Source: Purshia tridentata
Taxonomy: Eukaryota; Streptophyta; Magnoliopsida; Rosales; Rosaceae
Reading direction: 5' to 3'
Length of the DNA: 64,000 nucleotides
NCBI GenBank assembly: GCA_003254885.1
Contig: QANT01004276.1
Coordinates: 1-64,000 of the forward strand
Positions 19,981 to 37,609 of this stretch are shown piece after piece. Numbering within the stretch: the stretch's first letter is position 1; each line of letters opens with the position of its first letter. The notes below the pieces were generated by a model. The model did no database searches. It saw only the letters and a program-made list of their open reading frames with translations, and was not told the origin of the DNA. The position numbers were made by a program, and so were the translations under genes.

Positions 19981-22900
19981 ATGGATAACTCTGACGTGTT
20001 CTTGGGGCTGCACGACTTTCTGGAGCGCATGCGTCAACCGTCGGCCGGCGATTTCGTCAAGTCCATAAAAAGGTGGGTGAAAAGAAAACCAAACCAAATT
20101 GAATTGAAGATTATTTGGATTGCTTTTGAGAATTTGAGTGTGTGCCTGATATGTTTTCCATTGTGTCGTTTCAGTTTCATAGTGTCGTTTTCGAACAATG
20201 CTCCTGATCCAGAGAGGGACAGTGCTGCGGTGCAGAACTTCTTTGCCCAAATGGAAATGGATTTCAGGGCTCATCCACTTTGGGCTGGTTGTTCAGAGGA
20301 GGAGCTCGACAGTGCTGGCGAAGTGAGTTTGAGCTTGAGCTTGAGTTTGAGTTCCGTTTCATTTTTGTACAAATTCAAGTCTTGGCATTCTAGTTTTGAT
20401 TGCATATTTGAATATGTATAAATGAATAAACTATGAAGAAAGTTAAGTGAAAGCACCATTACTTAAGTGGGTTTTGTTGTAAGAGACTCATCTTCTTCTG
20501 CAGCCTTCTAATTTATACTGAGAAAGAAGAAAGATATAGTAATGTTTCACATTCCATATGAGTAGAGAATGGAAAGCTAAGATATTGTACTTCATACCTT
20601 ATATAATCTTAGGAGGAACTCTATTGTTTTTTTTATATCCTCTAGGTACCTATGTTATATTAACATCTCTCTCTCTCTCTCGGTTTTTGTTATACTTGCT
20701 GTTAATACATGATATTTCTTATTGATGTTGTTGGCTCTTTTCTTTTTCTTTTTTTTTCTTTTTTTTTTTCTGGGCTTTCTTTTAAATACAGGGACTGGAG
20801 AAGTATGTCATGACAAAGTTATTTACTCGTGTATTTGCTTCACTTCCAGATGATGTAAAACTTGATGACCAACTACATGAGAAGATGGCTTTAGTACAAC
20901 AATTCATTCGACCAGAACATTTGGATATTAACCCCCCCTTTCAAAATGAAACATCATGGCTGGTGAGTAGAAGAATACGCATATCAAATGTGTATGTGTG
21001 TGTTTGTGTAGAGATAGAAAGATTTTCTATAAGATGGTAAAATAAAAACATGTTTTCAACTGAGAGGCATTGATATGCATATGAGCCGTCTATATTTGTT
21101 AACAGGTCCTTGTTTATGCCTTACTGGATAATAGGACACACGTGAGTACTTCTGAACATGGAAGGCTAAATCCTAGGAATCTTGTTGAAAATTGAGGAAT
21201 TTTTATATTTAAGAGTCCAGTGGATGTTCTGATGGCTAAAATATCTCTTACGAAAAATAGGGGAGAAAAGGAATAAGAATTGTAAATGGTTTTGTTGGAT
21301 TGTGTAGAATCTTTGTTGGGTGGATTTTTATTGTGGGCTCATCATAAATAATATATGGACATAGATAAATGAAGGGAAAAAAAGGCTTCATAATAATAAC
21401 ATGCATGGGAAGAAGAAACCTCTCAAACACCTTCGATTGAAAGAAGAAAATACACATAAATATTTCTGAGCTTTACTCATTAGAAAGGAATAGCAATCAG
21501 GATTGTGAACAATTTTCCAACTTCGGAAGAATTTTTTATATCTCAGACAAAATCCCTAGTTAAAAGAATTCTAATATAGAAATCACTTCTTCTTTTCACT
21601 TCCTCCTTGGTGCGTGTGAACTCACCGTCTTTTCATGTTAGTGGTAATTAATGTGTCTCAATTTCTTTAATTTGTGATTGAATTTTTTTTTCTTGGGTCT
21701 TTATTTTTTAGTACACATGAGAATGCACATGGGACATCGTTTGAGTCGTAAAAATTGTTTCTCACGTTTATTTACTTAGACTTAAGTATTTGTTGGGTAC
21801 CCCTCACTAAATTTGGTATCCTTGTGTTTTTTTGGTTTTATCTTTGCAGCTTGCACAGAAAGAACTGCAAAAGATTAATATGTACAAGGCACCAAGGGAC
21901 AAGCTTGTGTGTATCCTCAATTGTTGCAAGGTTATCAATAACTTGCTGCACAATGCTTCTATTGCTTCAAATGAGAATCCCCCTGGAGCTGATGAATTTC
22001 TTCCTGTCCTAATATATGTTACTTTAAAGGTATGACCAACTTTATATCATGGCCTGATTTGTTTGATTAAAAATTTATAGCTGATGCATTACTATGATTT
22101 TCTATTCTACATAAATTATTCAATTATTGTCCCACTGGAGGTGGGTTGTGTTCTTCAGCTGTAGAATGCAACATTTTGATTAAATTATTCAGAATATTCT
22201 CATACTAGAGGTGGGTTGTGTATTGTCTATTATGATGTGGCTACTGCTGGAAAATAATAAACTCAAACAGTCTCCATATATGGTTTTAGAAAGACTCTTA
22301 GTTGACACCCCCTTCCCCTTCCCCAAAAATGAAGAAATATAGTATTTCATGTTTACAAAGTTGCTTTATATAAGTGATCTGATGCAGGCAAACCCTCCAC
22401 AACTGCACTCAAACTTGTTGTATATACAGAGGTACAGGCGACAATCTCGATTAGTTGCAGAAGCTGCCTATTTTTTCACAAACATGCTTTCTGTTGAATC
22501 CTTCATCTCAAATATTGATGCAAAAGCCCTTTCAATGGATGAAACTGAGTTTGAAAAGAACATGGAATCTGCTCGAGCACTTCTATCAGGACTTTCAACT
22601 GATTTGGACAGTCAGTCTAATCAAAGCAGTCAATTTGCAGGATATGCACAGAGAGCAGAATCTATTGAATCCAGACATCACCCTTTCAATGTCAACAAGG
22701 ACCCTGCAGCACATTCCAAATCTTCTGAAAGAAAATCTGGAGCTAAGAAGATACCCTATGTAAAGGATAATTTATCCTTTTCAAAAATTCCGTCCCTTTC
22801 AGATTTGGAGGATAAGGGTGCGGAAATCCTTGTAAATGATGGTCAGGTGAACCAGGTTTTCCGGGAGTATCCATACTTGTTTGCGCATGTTGGTGAGCTA

Positions 22901-23326
22901 ACAATCAATGATGTAGAAGACCTTCTTAACAATTACAAGCAACTTGTTTTCAAGTATGTTTGTCTTTCCAAAGGGTTAGGCGTTTCTGCTCCATCTCTTC
23001 CGTTACATAGTTCACAAACAGAGTTCCACCAGCATGCTGACATGGCAAAGCAACAGGATCATACTAGAGCTATAGAGCCTAATGATGAGTCATCAAAGAA
23101 TGCTGATGGTTTACAAACAGAGTTCCACCAGCATGCTGACATGGCAAAGCAACAGGACCATACTAGAGCTAAAGAGCCTAATGATGAGTCATCAAAGGAT
23201 ACTGATGGGAAGGATGATGGTTCAAATACAGAGTCTCTTTTTCATGTGGAAAACTTTGAATCCAAATTGTCACAGGATGAAGCAGTTGCACCACAGAGTG
23301 GTAAACATGAGGAATCGTTTCAGTGA
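19981..23326 (+). CDS. VPS9A: VPS9A, guanine nucleotide exchange factor for RAB5 GTPases, 509 aa
   Basis: Five exons: 19981-20072, 20175-20322, 20792-20962, 21850-22029 and 22388-23326, all in phase. The N-terminal helical bundle begins [18 protein letters not shown] and contains [10 protein letters not shown]. The VPS9 catalytic domain follows ([47 protein letters not shown]). Asp185 and Tyr225, the residues known to be needed for exchange activity in Arabidopsis VPS9A, fall at the same positions. VPS9A activates canonical and plant-specific RAB5 (ARA7, RHA1, ARA6) on endosomes, driving vacuolar and endocytic traffic. The C-terminal third is low-complexity, acidic and poorly conserved. It holds a perfect-length 33-residue tandem duplication ([18 protein letters not shown] unit, period 99 bp from 23014). 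Total length is close to the Arabidopsis protein (about 520 aa). Confidence 0.96.
23014..23212 (+). repeat. 99-bp in-frame tandem duplication in the VPS9A last exon
   Basis: ACAAACAGAG at 23014 and again at 23113 starts two 33-codon units. They differ in a few residues ([14 protein letters not shown] against [14 protein letters not shown]). The reading frame is kept, and the unit lies outside the VPS9 domain. Confidence 0.9.
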
Positions 23327-26300
23327 CAGCTCTCCTAGGACATGTATTTTGCAGGAGTATGTTGAATTTCCAATGCAATGGTCACTATCAGGTCCCTTTT
23401 TTCTCCTTTAGTCTAATGACTACTTTTCGTTGGCAATGAGCGCTATCATTTATCTGTTCTCTCCACATAATGGTGAAAATTCTGGACAGAAGTGAGGAGT
23501 TTATCATTTGATGTGGCAATGCATCAAATAGCATTTGTATGAGATGCCAAAATATACAACTCTCAGCAAACCAGCATGCAACAGTGTATGCTTGTGGACA
23601 GTTGTAATCTCATATGTGTAGCAATATAATGATCCTGAGACACGAGCATATTGAGCCTTGAATGGAATGTAATTTGTACGGCAGAAACATGTCCTCCAAA
23701 TTTCTTTCCTGTGTTTTTCTCTATAATGTCTTACTCTGCTGTACAAGAATCTCCTGATGTTGATAGTATGCAGCTTCTTTCGTTATTGTGTTTGACTGCT
23801 ATCCTCTTCTAAATGGGCTGCTCTGGCAGTTAGTGTATGATGTATCTGACTATGGTTTGAGATTGTAGATTGTTCACATTTCACAATGAGAAGGCAAAAA
23901 CCATGCTTGTCTTTATCAGGCTAGGCTAGCACCCGGTACTGGGTTTTAACTGAAACTTTCCTACACTCGATGCTGGTGAAAATAATTGTAATTATAGCAG
24001 TTGCAATCAATATTTCATTTATTTGTTCATGGCAGATGTCACTATAATCTCTGCTTGGCAAGGCTTGATACAATATTATAGTCTGTCTGACACTTTTATA
24101 TTTGTGGGGCATAAAGTGCCATAGATTGGGGGTCAAGATAACCACACAAGGACTCTTGCTTAGTACTATTCTTATCCTCGTGCTTGTGTATGTGGTTCTG
24201 GCTTGCTTCTGATCCATCACTGTAACCCAAAAGTCAAAATTCAAAACAAACACTTTGAAAATTTATACCAAACTGTTCTTGTATGCCACATGCTTCCTCC
24301 ATCCGCATGAGGAAGTTCAGAAAATTGGTTTTGATTTTCTGATGTAATGTATTCATATTTTTCCCGTGCTGGCGTACTGTTGTTTGTAAGATTTGTACAT
24401 AAAAGGCCAAATTATCACATCGACCAAACCACAGGAAATTCCAAGGAAAGTGATAATTGGAAAAGAGGTGTGGCATGTGAATTGTGAAGTGAGTATGGAT
24501 CCTTCTTGCTTATGTTTTTTACGCTGATATATATTGTGGTTATTGCTAAAATTGTATCGTTTCAAATTTTCATTTAATTACTTTTCTTATACCTTAAATA
24601 CTAAACTATCGATTTGGATACAAGTACAATATTAACCCAAACAACATCTAAAATGGGTTATTTCATTTTAACAGCTTTTAACATCTAGCATATCAATAGG
24701 GTCGTTTTGAACACAAGCTGATTAGTTTGGATTAAGGTCTCAATTCCAAACTATTACTTATTTGGGTTACTGCAAATTACATATTTAAGAAGAAACATTT
24801 GGTGGGATGGGAGTTATAGAATTGGGGAAAAAAAATGTTGGAAAAGAAATTGAATTCTATGACATCTTCTAATCCAATCAAGAAATATGTGTCATTTGAT
24901 CATCTATTTTCTCCTTGGGCATTATTGGGGATAACACCATTACTTTGTTGTGGCTTGTCTTTGTTTCTTTCCTCTTGTATATAATATCCCATGGGCCTCA
25001 TACATGCCATTCCTTCAATAATGTGAAAAATCATTCAATATAATGATACTTGATGGCGATATTTATAAAGAAATAAATACAAACAAGTTAGTGAAATGTA
25101 GGACAAGCTGCAAACACAACAAAACAAAACAAAAGCTTGAGATGTTGGGATCTAGCTAGTTCATCATCTCATAATTTTTGACTTGTGGTCTGACCTCTCT
25201 CTATATTAATTAGAAGGGCAAGGCAGGCCAACTGGAGGCAGATCACCCTCTCTTCTTGTGCTTCACACCCACCATATAAATATACATATTTTCAGACAAT
25301 CTTCAATTATACTGAATATATCAAATCACTAAAGAACACATAGTTTTTGAGATCTATATAATATATCATTAATTATATCTGGGGTCACAGATAAGGTGGT
25401 CCAATGTGGCAACACTTTCTCAACTTTTATCAATGTGTTGCAACTTACAAGTCTTGCTATGCTATGCCATTGCACTTGGTCATTAACCCTTTTTTTTCCT
25501 TTATATATTTTTACATAGAGAAATTAATGACTCTTTTTGTTAAATTATGAATTTGGACAATTGATCACATAGATACTTTCTACAACATGTGCAACTGCAA
25601 AATGTGGAATCCTTGCTAATTAATTTTGTTATTATCATATAAATTTTGTGAAATTTAAGTTTGTGTATATATGATAACATAAAAATGATTATGTGTATAC
25701 AAATTTTGAACCCAAAGTTTCAAGATTTTGCACTGATCCTAAATGGAAAATTATCTTTAAATCTTGTAATTTTATGATACTTTGGGACACACACAATTAA
25801 TGTAATTATTATCTTTTTATGACCAGAAGTTGTTATGACAAATCATTTTTCGATCGTACTTCAAGTAAACATCATTTGTAATCTTATGGTGGAGAACGAA
25901 AAACATAGTTTGGTTAATATTTTGCAAATACTTGTTTTAGAATAACAGATCTCCTAATCAACAGATAAAAATGTGTACTTAGGATATGCTTGTTTAGATG
26001 TGTAATGATTCATATTAAAGATTGAATTGTTGGATTGTGTGGTTCAATACAAATTAAAGGTTTGGATAATTTCACAAGACGATCCACTATTAATAACACT
26101 TAAACAAACTTTAAGATAAAATTTCACATGTAAATGTATCACATTGGTTTGTTTTCCAAAATGAACGATATAATATGTCAGAAAGTCTGATATAGGAGTA
26201 TGAATTAGTGTTAGTTCTTAAATCGACTAAAATCTTAGTTGAATAACATAAATCAATGTTGATTTTTGTAAGAAGCAAGTCAAAATATATGGTGATGGAA

Positions 26301-28660
26301 AAACATAATTGATAATTGATGAGATGTACCCGTTTTTACAAAATTGATGGTCCTACTTCAACACTCAAACACTCATACACTGATACACACCAAACACATT
26401 AATGTGATTTTAGGCCAAGTGGCAACCAAAGGCTGTTGTTTGTTAAAGATAATAAGATATGATCGAGAGGATTAATAGATAAAGTACCAAATTCAGCTTT
26501 CATGTGCCTCCCACGTTATGTTGTACGTGCTCTGTCGGCTGAGATGTATACATATTCTCTACGTCAATTGCCTCTTTCCCCGCACGTGATCGGCATGTGC
26601 TTCATTTTTAAATCTAATTTTCAGCCACCCCAACCAAACTTATACAATTAATACAAGATGAACAAAGAGGAAAAAGAAAGTTATATGAGTTTAGCATTCA
26701 ATCCAAAAAATAATTTGAAAATGGGTGAAGAGAAATGTAACACAAGATTTAACATTACAACATGTCGCTTCAATTTTGGCCTAACACGTGAACTGTTTAT
26801 TTTGATATTATATACAATTAAAAAATTAAACTCAAAATTAACAGATAGAAAAACCCAAAATATTATATATTTTAATTTAAGGCTTAACATTCTCAATATA
26901 AGATATTTTCTCAACATTAAGTTACTCATGTTTAACACTCATAGCTTCAACTTATTTGTAATGCATGTGTTATACTTTCTCAACATTAAAGTTACCCTTT
27001 TTTTTTGTCGATAACTGTATTTTTCTTTGGAAAAAAATAGATTCTATCATCGATGTTATTAATGGTTTCTTGAGCTTAACAATAAAATTGGAAAATAATA
27101 TGCCCTAAGATTCCTCCCAAGTCTTGCCCCAAGGAGAGCACTAAAAAGGATCTAAAACCCACTCTTTTGTAGGTTTTGCATGACCAAGTAAAACAATTAA
27201 TAAAAAAAAATAAACAGAAAAATTATATTATTCTATATTTGACATTAATTGACTTCAAACTATGTCTTTTGACAAGGTAAAAATTGCTTGCTATAAAGAA
27301 AGCAGCACATCATACTATTGAACTCATTTCATCAAAAGACATAAATATTATTATAAACTCATGAACAAGACCATATAGATCTTTGCTTTTTAAGGTTGAA
27401 ACCGATTAAAGTATTTGATCTTCCAAATGTTGATGTGGTTAAATATGCACTCAAAGAGAAACTAGGATGCAATTAGTAGGAACCAGGAAGACTAAATTTA
27501 CATACATGCTGCCACTAATTGTTGTAACTTTTACTTTACTTTATTTTTAATTAAATATTAGTGCCTGTGAATTAATTGGTCCTGGCCTTCTGGGTAAATG
27601 CATGTGGTTCCACCTAATAATATGTGTTGGAAATTATTTATTACTATGATTTTATTTTATTTTTGAGACTCTTTGACAGGCTACAGATTAATATGTCCCA
27701 ATCAAGTACTGTCCTAAATTTATGCAGACATTTGCATGCCTTAGCTGAAGAACGAGCTCAAAAGCAGAAACATAGACTATGATGATATATACATATACAA
27801 TGATGTGAGAAGAGAAAACTGGGAATCAAAACAAGTTCAAAATTTTGCACTCTATGAAATTTGAAAATGCTTCAGTTAAACAAGATTAGATGCACAGCTT
27901 AATTATATCCAAAACCCTATGACCGCATAATTGGATCCTTGAGTTGTGTTGAGTAAATACCACTTTCTTCAAATATAAGTTATGTGGGAACCAATACTAT
28001 TATATATATTTGCTAAATTTATCATTATATACTATCAGATTTTATTTATTAAATAACTTTAATGACCTTAATATTATTGACATAAGAAACATTTTACTAC
28101 TTGACAATCTAACATGTTATGTTGTCAAATATTAATTTAAATGACTAATAAAATGAATGATATTTCAATATATAATTACTATCTAAAAATACAACAATAC
28201 CCTTTATCCATATGTTATGAATGTTGCCGAAGCATAACCTATTAATCGAAAGGAGACAAGAAGTGACGCCTATGAATTACCAACAATAGCGTGTGGACTT
28301 GGCAATTTGGCATGGATTGGTTGGGTAGGAAGGTTTAACTTTAAAGCCGAACCCTTAATAATTAAAGAAAAAGAGCTTTCTTTCACACTTCACTTACACA
28401 CTACACAATTGCACATACTACCATTTTACCCACAAAAGAGGGCAACATAATGGTCCTCACCTCACATACTCCAGTCTTGGTCTCTATATCGTGCATGTCA
28501 TTGTTAATAGGAATGAGTAAACCGAAAAATAAATATATACAATAAGAAAATAATTAAAAATAAAAGGGTGGTCTAGTTATGCAAACGTACACCACTTTGT
28601 TCAGGTTTGACAAACTCAACTCAACACCTTTTCTCTTCCCATATATGGAACACCCAAAAG
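23327..28660. other. Long AT-rich intergenic region, no gene supported
   Basis: The first ~400 bases are probably VPS9A 3' UTR. Beyond that I see no coding signal. The largest ORFs (23921-24253 and 24234-24476 minus; 26658-27014 plus with its minus shadow) are AT-driven and lack domains or splice context. A 28-bp imperfect palindrome around TAACATGTTA lies near 28105-28130. 28270-28720 is probably the promoter of the next gene. Confidence 0.55.
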
Positions 28661-28722
28661 ACCATTAAAAACTTACACTATATATTGCTCTCTTCTTATT
28701 GACCCCCCAAACCCATTTACCT

Positions 28723-28728
<6 letters not shown>

Positions 28729-28762
<34 letters not shown>
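28729..28762 (+). repeat. CT microsatellite in the leader of the next gene
   Basis: About 17 CT units, 38 bases before the start codon at 28800. CT-rich leader repeats are common in plant genes and are polymorphic. Confidence 0.9.
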
Positions 28763-28766
<4 letters not shown>

Positions 28767-28799
28767 TTGTGTGTGCTGGAAACACCAAGAAGTACTGAA

Positions 28800-29531
28800 A
28801 TGGGGAATGAATACAATCGCTTCAATCACCATCATCATCATCATCACCACCAACATCACAATCTTCATATGCATAACAGAAGCACATACTTGCCCATGTT
28901 GTGTTCAAGGCCATCCATCAAAGATGTGAGGCTTCCCAATGCTAATTCCTTCTCATCATCAGAAAATGACCCTTTGTCCCCAAGAATCAGTTGCATGGGC
29001 CAAGTTAAGCGAAACAACAAAGTCGGTGGCTTCCCAACCCCTCACAGACTCCTCATCATCACCAACAACAACACTACCAAGAACACCACCACCACCACCA
29101 TCCACAACACCAACAACGTCAAGTACTCCAAGCTCAAAAAACTCTTCTCTAGCAAAAACCTCACTCCCACCACCACCAGTACTGCCGCCTCCGCCGCTGC
29201 CGCCACGGCGACAACCACTGGTTCTGCCACCGGAGGCGGCGGTAGAAGAAAGAGACTAGTGAATGTGAATGCTGCAAGCTGTGGGAGACCCAGAATTAAT
29301 ATGGGTCACACTCACAACAATGATCAAGATCATGATAATTGTGTTGCAATGATCAACATTCTTGAGTTGGATCCTCCATTGCCAGTGATCAAGAAGGTGC
29401 ATAAGCCAGCAGCCCAGGAAGAGGAGGTGGGTAGTCTTTGGAAGAGGAGATCTGGTGGGGTTGCATTGCAAGGTTTGCAGCTCAAACAGATTCACCAGCC
29501 TAAACATCATCTTCAACCCACTACTGTTTGA
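28800..29531 (+). CDS. SIP14-1-1-like plant protein of unknown function, 243 aa
   Basis: A single exon. The ATG at 28800 (MGNEYNRF) was preferred over the in-frame ATG at 28767 because the latter lies right after the CT repeat and adds a non-conserved MCVLETPRSTE. The conserved core is CSRPSIKDVRLP and SPRISCMGQVKR, a signature I associate with soybean syringolide-induced protein 14-1-1 and relatives; no biochemical function is known to me. Other features are a histidine run (HHHHHHHH) near residue 10, Asn/Thr- and Ala-rich low complexity in the middle, a YSKLKKLFSSK basic patch, and INILELDPPLPVIKK near residues 187-201. There is no membrane segment or signal peptide. It is probably soluble, perhaps nuclear. 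The 3' end of the gene is repeated just downstream across an N. Confidence 0.8.
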   Translation: MGNEYNRFNHHHHHHHHQHHNLHMHNRSTYLPMLCSRPSIKDVRLPNANSFSSSENDPLSPRISCMGQVKRNNKVGGFPTPHRLLIITNNNTTKNTTTTTIHNTNNVKYSKLKKLFSSKNLTPTTTSTAASAAAATATTTGSATGGGGRRKRLVNVNAASCGRPRINMGHTHNNDQDHDNCVAMINILELDPPLPVIKKVHKPAAQEEEVGSLWKRRSGGVALQGLQLKQIHQPKHHLQPTTV

Positions 29532-29705
29532 TCAATACAATGGGAAAACCCAAAACGGAATGGGAAACAAATTCATATTTGTAAATTTTTTTTTTTTTTT
29601 TTTTTTTTTTNGTTTGCAGCTCAAACAGATTCACCAGCCTAAACATCATCTTCAACCCACTACTGTTTGACCAATACAATGGGAAACAAATTAATACTTG
29701 TAAAT
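29473..29705 (+). repeat. Duplicated 3' end of the SIP14-1-1-like gene flanking an N
   Basis: GTTTGCAGCTCAAACAGATT (29473) recurs at 29612, directly after a poly-T run and the N at 29611. The copies match through the stop codon and 3' UTR. They differ by TGATCAAT/TGACCAAT and by about 19 bases missing from the second copy. This is most simply explained as an assembly seam joining two alleles; a genuine tandem duplication cannot be excluded. Confidence 0.8.
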
Positions 29706-31080
29706 TTTTTTAATTTTTTTTGCTTTTGGATCCCAATTTTGGATACTGTTAATTTGATTCTCTGTTCCTTCCAATGACATAATTAATTAAAACTTCTAGC
29801 TATTTTTATTAGTATTATGGTTTTAATTATACTTCATAGATCTAATCTTCAGTACTTATTTGAATTATGACAAGTCCCACCATTTGATCTTTCTTAATTT
29901 CTATTGAATATAGAGGTAGCAATTAATTGGCTTCCTAGAAATGAATAAACTGAAACTGACCCATGTATTGTTATGTATAGTGTAATGAATTGAATATAGT
30001 TTTCATTTTCTCAACTTCGAAGACAAAATTGAAGGCATGAATTGGCCTATTTAGAATTTCTTAAAATTAGAGGGGAGAGGAAGTGTGGTTTGGAACTACA
30101 CCAGCGGCCAAGAAATCAGTGAAATTGATAAGACTTGAAAGTTGCCACTTGATTACTTCTACGATTGAAAATAAATGAATTTCATAGTGGATTTAAATAT
30201 GAGTAAATAAAGTATTTAGAATTTTGTTCGATATGAGGAAGTATCTCTCCAATGTTGTATGAAGGGAATAACTGATTGATAAATATTTACTCTTCACTTG
30301 GCAGTGGCCTTAGGTTCCGGGCACTACTTTCGAAACCCATTTACGCATATTGCATTGATGACCACAACATTTCTCTTGAGCCAAGAATTCTTCCCAGACT
30401 GCCACGGTGACTACAGTGTCATTAACCGGCTTAAAGAGACTCGGTTAGTTCCTTAATCTTTTGTTAACCATTTAATCATTTGCTAATGGAACTGATCGAT
30501 CTTTTAAAAATAAAAAAAATAAAAACCAATGCTGATTGGCGGGCAGGGAAAGACTAAAATAACGATAAGAGGTACAGAGGAGTTCAAGATTCTTAATTTC
30601 TTAAATGAAAAATAACAATATTTAAAGAAAACCATCTTATAATATATTAAAAATATGATGTCCCCTGTCAGACTCGTAGCTTTCCAAAAGAAAGCCAGAC
30701 TTTTGTTCAATCACCTCTAACGGTCTAAATAATTTAGGCAATCTAAATATCTGAACTCCCTGTGACTCTGTGACTCTGAGTGAGAAAGCGAATACATAAC
30801 CAACAAAAAAGTTGTTTTCCAATCACAACAAGTCTTGGTGGTCTATACCCACCGGCAAAAATTGAAAAATTACAACCACTCTTGCATGTGCATGAAAGTG
30901 AAACAAAGTAGAAGCTTCGGAAAATTTAAAAAGAAATACAATAATCAGTAGGTGGCTGCATCCATGACTATACTAGACTACTAGTCAATTTTGTTAATAC
31001 ACATTGTTACAAGTGCCAATGGACAATAGTTCAACTCCTTTTTTTAGCTCTGTCTATATATTTATACAAGCAGCAGAAAA
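29706..31080. other. Intergenic, no gene seen
   Basis: AT-rich spacer between convergent genes. The segment 30300-30440 is more GC-rich (GGCAGTGGCCTTAGGTTCC, CCCAGACTGCCACGGTGAC) but has no open frame that I recognise. The last part is likely the 3' UTR of the acetyltransferase gene. Confidence 0.5.
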
Positions 31081-31124
31081 TTTACAAGATTGATTCACCT
31101 GGGGTCTGGACTAGTTATCAATCA

Positions 31125-35767
<4,643 letters not shown>

Positions 35768-36430
35768 TGTCGGTTAGCCAAAGAACCTATGAAATTCTCG
35801 TACCCGATTATTACAACGTGAATTAAGATAGAGAGCCAGTGGGCCGGGTCAAACGTTATTGGGCTTGGATACAAATAGTTATATCTATACACACCCAAAT
35901 TTAAAATGAAATAATTAATTACAATTTTACTTTTAACTCACACACATCAGGTTATTGGTCTACTGATTTTTTAAAATTTTATTTTTGAATTTTAAAGAAA
36001 TAAAATAATTATTGTTTTTCAAGAGTTAATTTCGATTAGGCTTAGAGTGTGTTAAGAAAATGTTATAATTTTTTGCAATTTGGTGCCTATAATGGGATTG
36101 AACTAAATAGATGACAAAATTCAATTTGTACACAAGAAAAAAGGAAAAAAGCTTTTGACTTGAAAAGAGAAGATGAATTAGTCATAAAGAGTTCAAATCT
36201 GAAACTTTTCCCTTTCAATTCCCACAAAAATGTTGAAACTATTGTAGATATCCACCATGTCGAATCTGATTAGTTAGCATCTCCAATTCAGGGGCCTTCA
36301 ATTATATTATCCATATCAAGCTTTTGAGAGTGTTTGCATCCACTTCATATTTTTGTGGCCGGAAAATTTGGAAGAGCTTTAATGATTGAACATTACTTGT
36401 ACTAAAAGCTAAGAGTTAAAAAATAACATT
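35768..36430. other. Upstream region of the acetyltransferase gene
   Basis: Presumed promoter and short leader. AT-rich, with no further gene seen and no TATA box I would defend. Confidence 0.4.
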
Positions 36431-36431
36431 T

Positions 36432-36885
36432 GGGGCTCGTTTGGTTCACGGAATTGATTTCCTGTGTATTTTCCAGGGTAAAAGGAATGAAAGATTCTCA
36501 TTACTGTGTTTGGTAACGCTAGAAAAGTAAACAAGAATTACCTTTTCATTTCCATTTCCATGTTTGGTAAGTGTAAGAATAAGAAATAAAAATTATCCAA
36601 TTTTTCAATTATATCCTATGAGTACAAAAAGATTATGTAATAAACAGTTTGCTAAATTTGAAATTTTAAAAAATTGGTAAGGATAAATTAGTCTAAAAAA
36701 CATGCAATAAATGTTTTCTCAAGAGAGGCGAAAACAAAACCCAAACTTGAGCAAGGTATCATTTTCCCCCCAATAAGGGCATCAGATTCCCTTGAATTAA
36801 AAAACTATTTCCCTTTCCTACACTTACCAAACATGGAAATATTTTCCATTCCCAAGCCTCCAAAACTTGAACCAAAAGAAGCCTT
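36432..36885. mobile_element. MITE-like inverted-repeat element (~450 bp)
   Basis: The left end reads GGGGCTCGTTTGGTTCACGG. The right end reverse-complements to AAGGCTTCTTTTGGTTCAAG. Inside, the words CATTTCCATGTTTGGTAAG (left, about 36555) and CCATGTTTGGTAAGTGTAGG (right, reverse complement, about 36820) extend the symmetry. Ends of the GGG..CGTTTGGTTC kind are common on plant PIF/Harbinger and hAT MITEs. I could not fix a target duplication, so borders and family are tentative. Confidence 0.55.
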
Positions 36886-37609
36886 GAGGATGTTTGAGAG
36901 TAGTTTAATTGAATTAGTTCATGTGGTATTTGTGCAAAAAGCCTTAGAATAAATATCAAGATTACCTTGTTATCAATAATTTTATTACAATTGTTAAAAG
37001 ATCAGGGACAAACAATCTGCAGAAGCTGAACCACCACACAAACCCAGCACAGTTGAGTTTGTAATTCAACCAATAGAAACTCGAGTCAAATCTGAGAAAA
37101 CTTGCAGAGAACAAAAATCAGATATTAAAACGCTCCATCAATCTGATGCATTTGAGAATTGATATATTGTAAGGCTATATACACTAACTTTACAGAGCAG
37201 CCACAGCAGGTTATAACGCTTTAATTTTCTTGTACACGGTTTACAAGCCGAGCTTCTCTTTACTCCTAGAACTAGAGAGACAAGCATCACGATATAAAAT
37301 CCATGCCTTCTTCTGATACATGCGAAAGGAATAAAACCCTCACCCACTGTACAGCTAACTCTCACAAGAATATACAACAATGGTGCCAAAACTTCACATC
37401 CCAAACCAGAATGCGACTTCTTTACGAAGAATACAAGGGCAAGAACCTATCCTGCTTTCAATCGGCCATTTCCCCTTTCAAACAGATAAAAATGATGGTT
37501 CCAGGGAGAGACATCATGTCCAGGATAATGGACACAGAAGACTTGTCGGTGGTACTTTTCGGGTCCACAAGAGGGCAGATAAAAAACACAGCACTAGTTG
37601 GTCCACACT
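36886..37609. other. Spacer and probable 3' UTR of the PHD gene
   Basis: No gene is visible. Plus-strand ORFs at 37303-37677 and 37380-37694 run across the last exon and UTR of the minus-strand gene and are shadows. Confidence 0.5.

Noticed and set aside
23921-24476. Two minus-strand ORFs of 110 and 80 aa downstream of VPS9A
   Set aside because: They overlap the likely VPS9A 3' flank and show no protein family resemblance.
26658-27014. 118-aa ORF and its 85-aa opposite-strand partner
   Set aside because: AT-driven composition (Asn, Lys, Ile, Phe-rich), open on both strands, no domain and no promoter or splice context.
28767-28799. Upstream in-frame ATG for the SIP14-1-1-like protein
   Set aside because: The added residues are not conserved and the ATG follows a CT microsatellite directly; the 28800 ATG fits relatives better.
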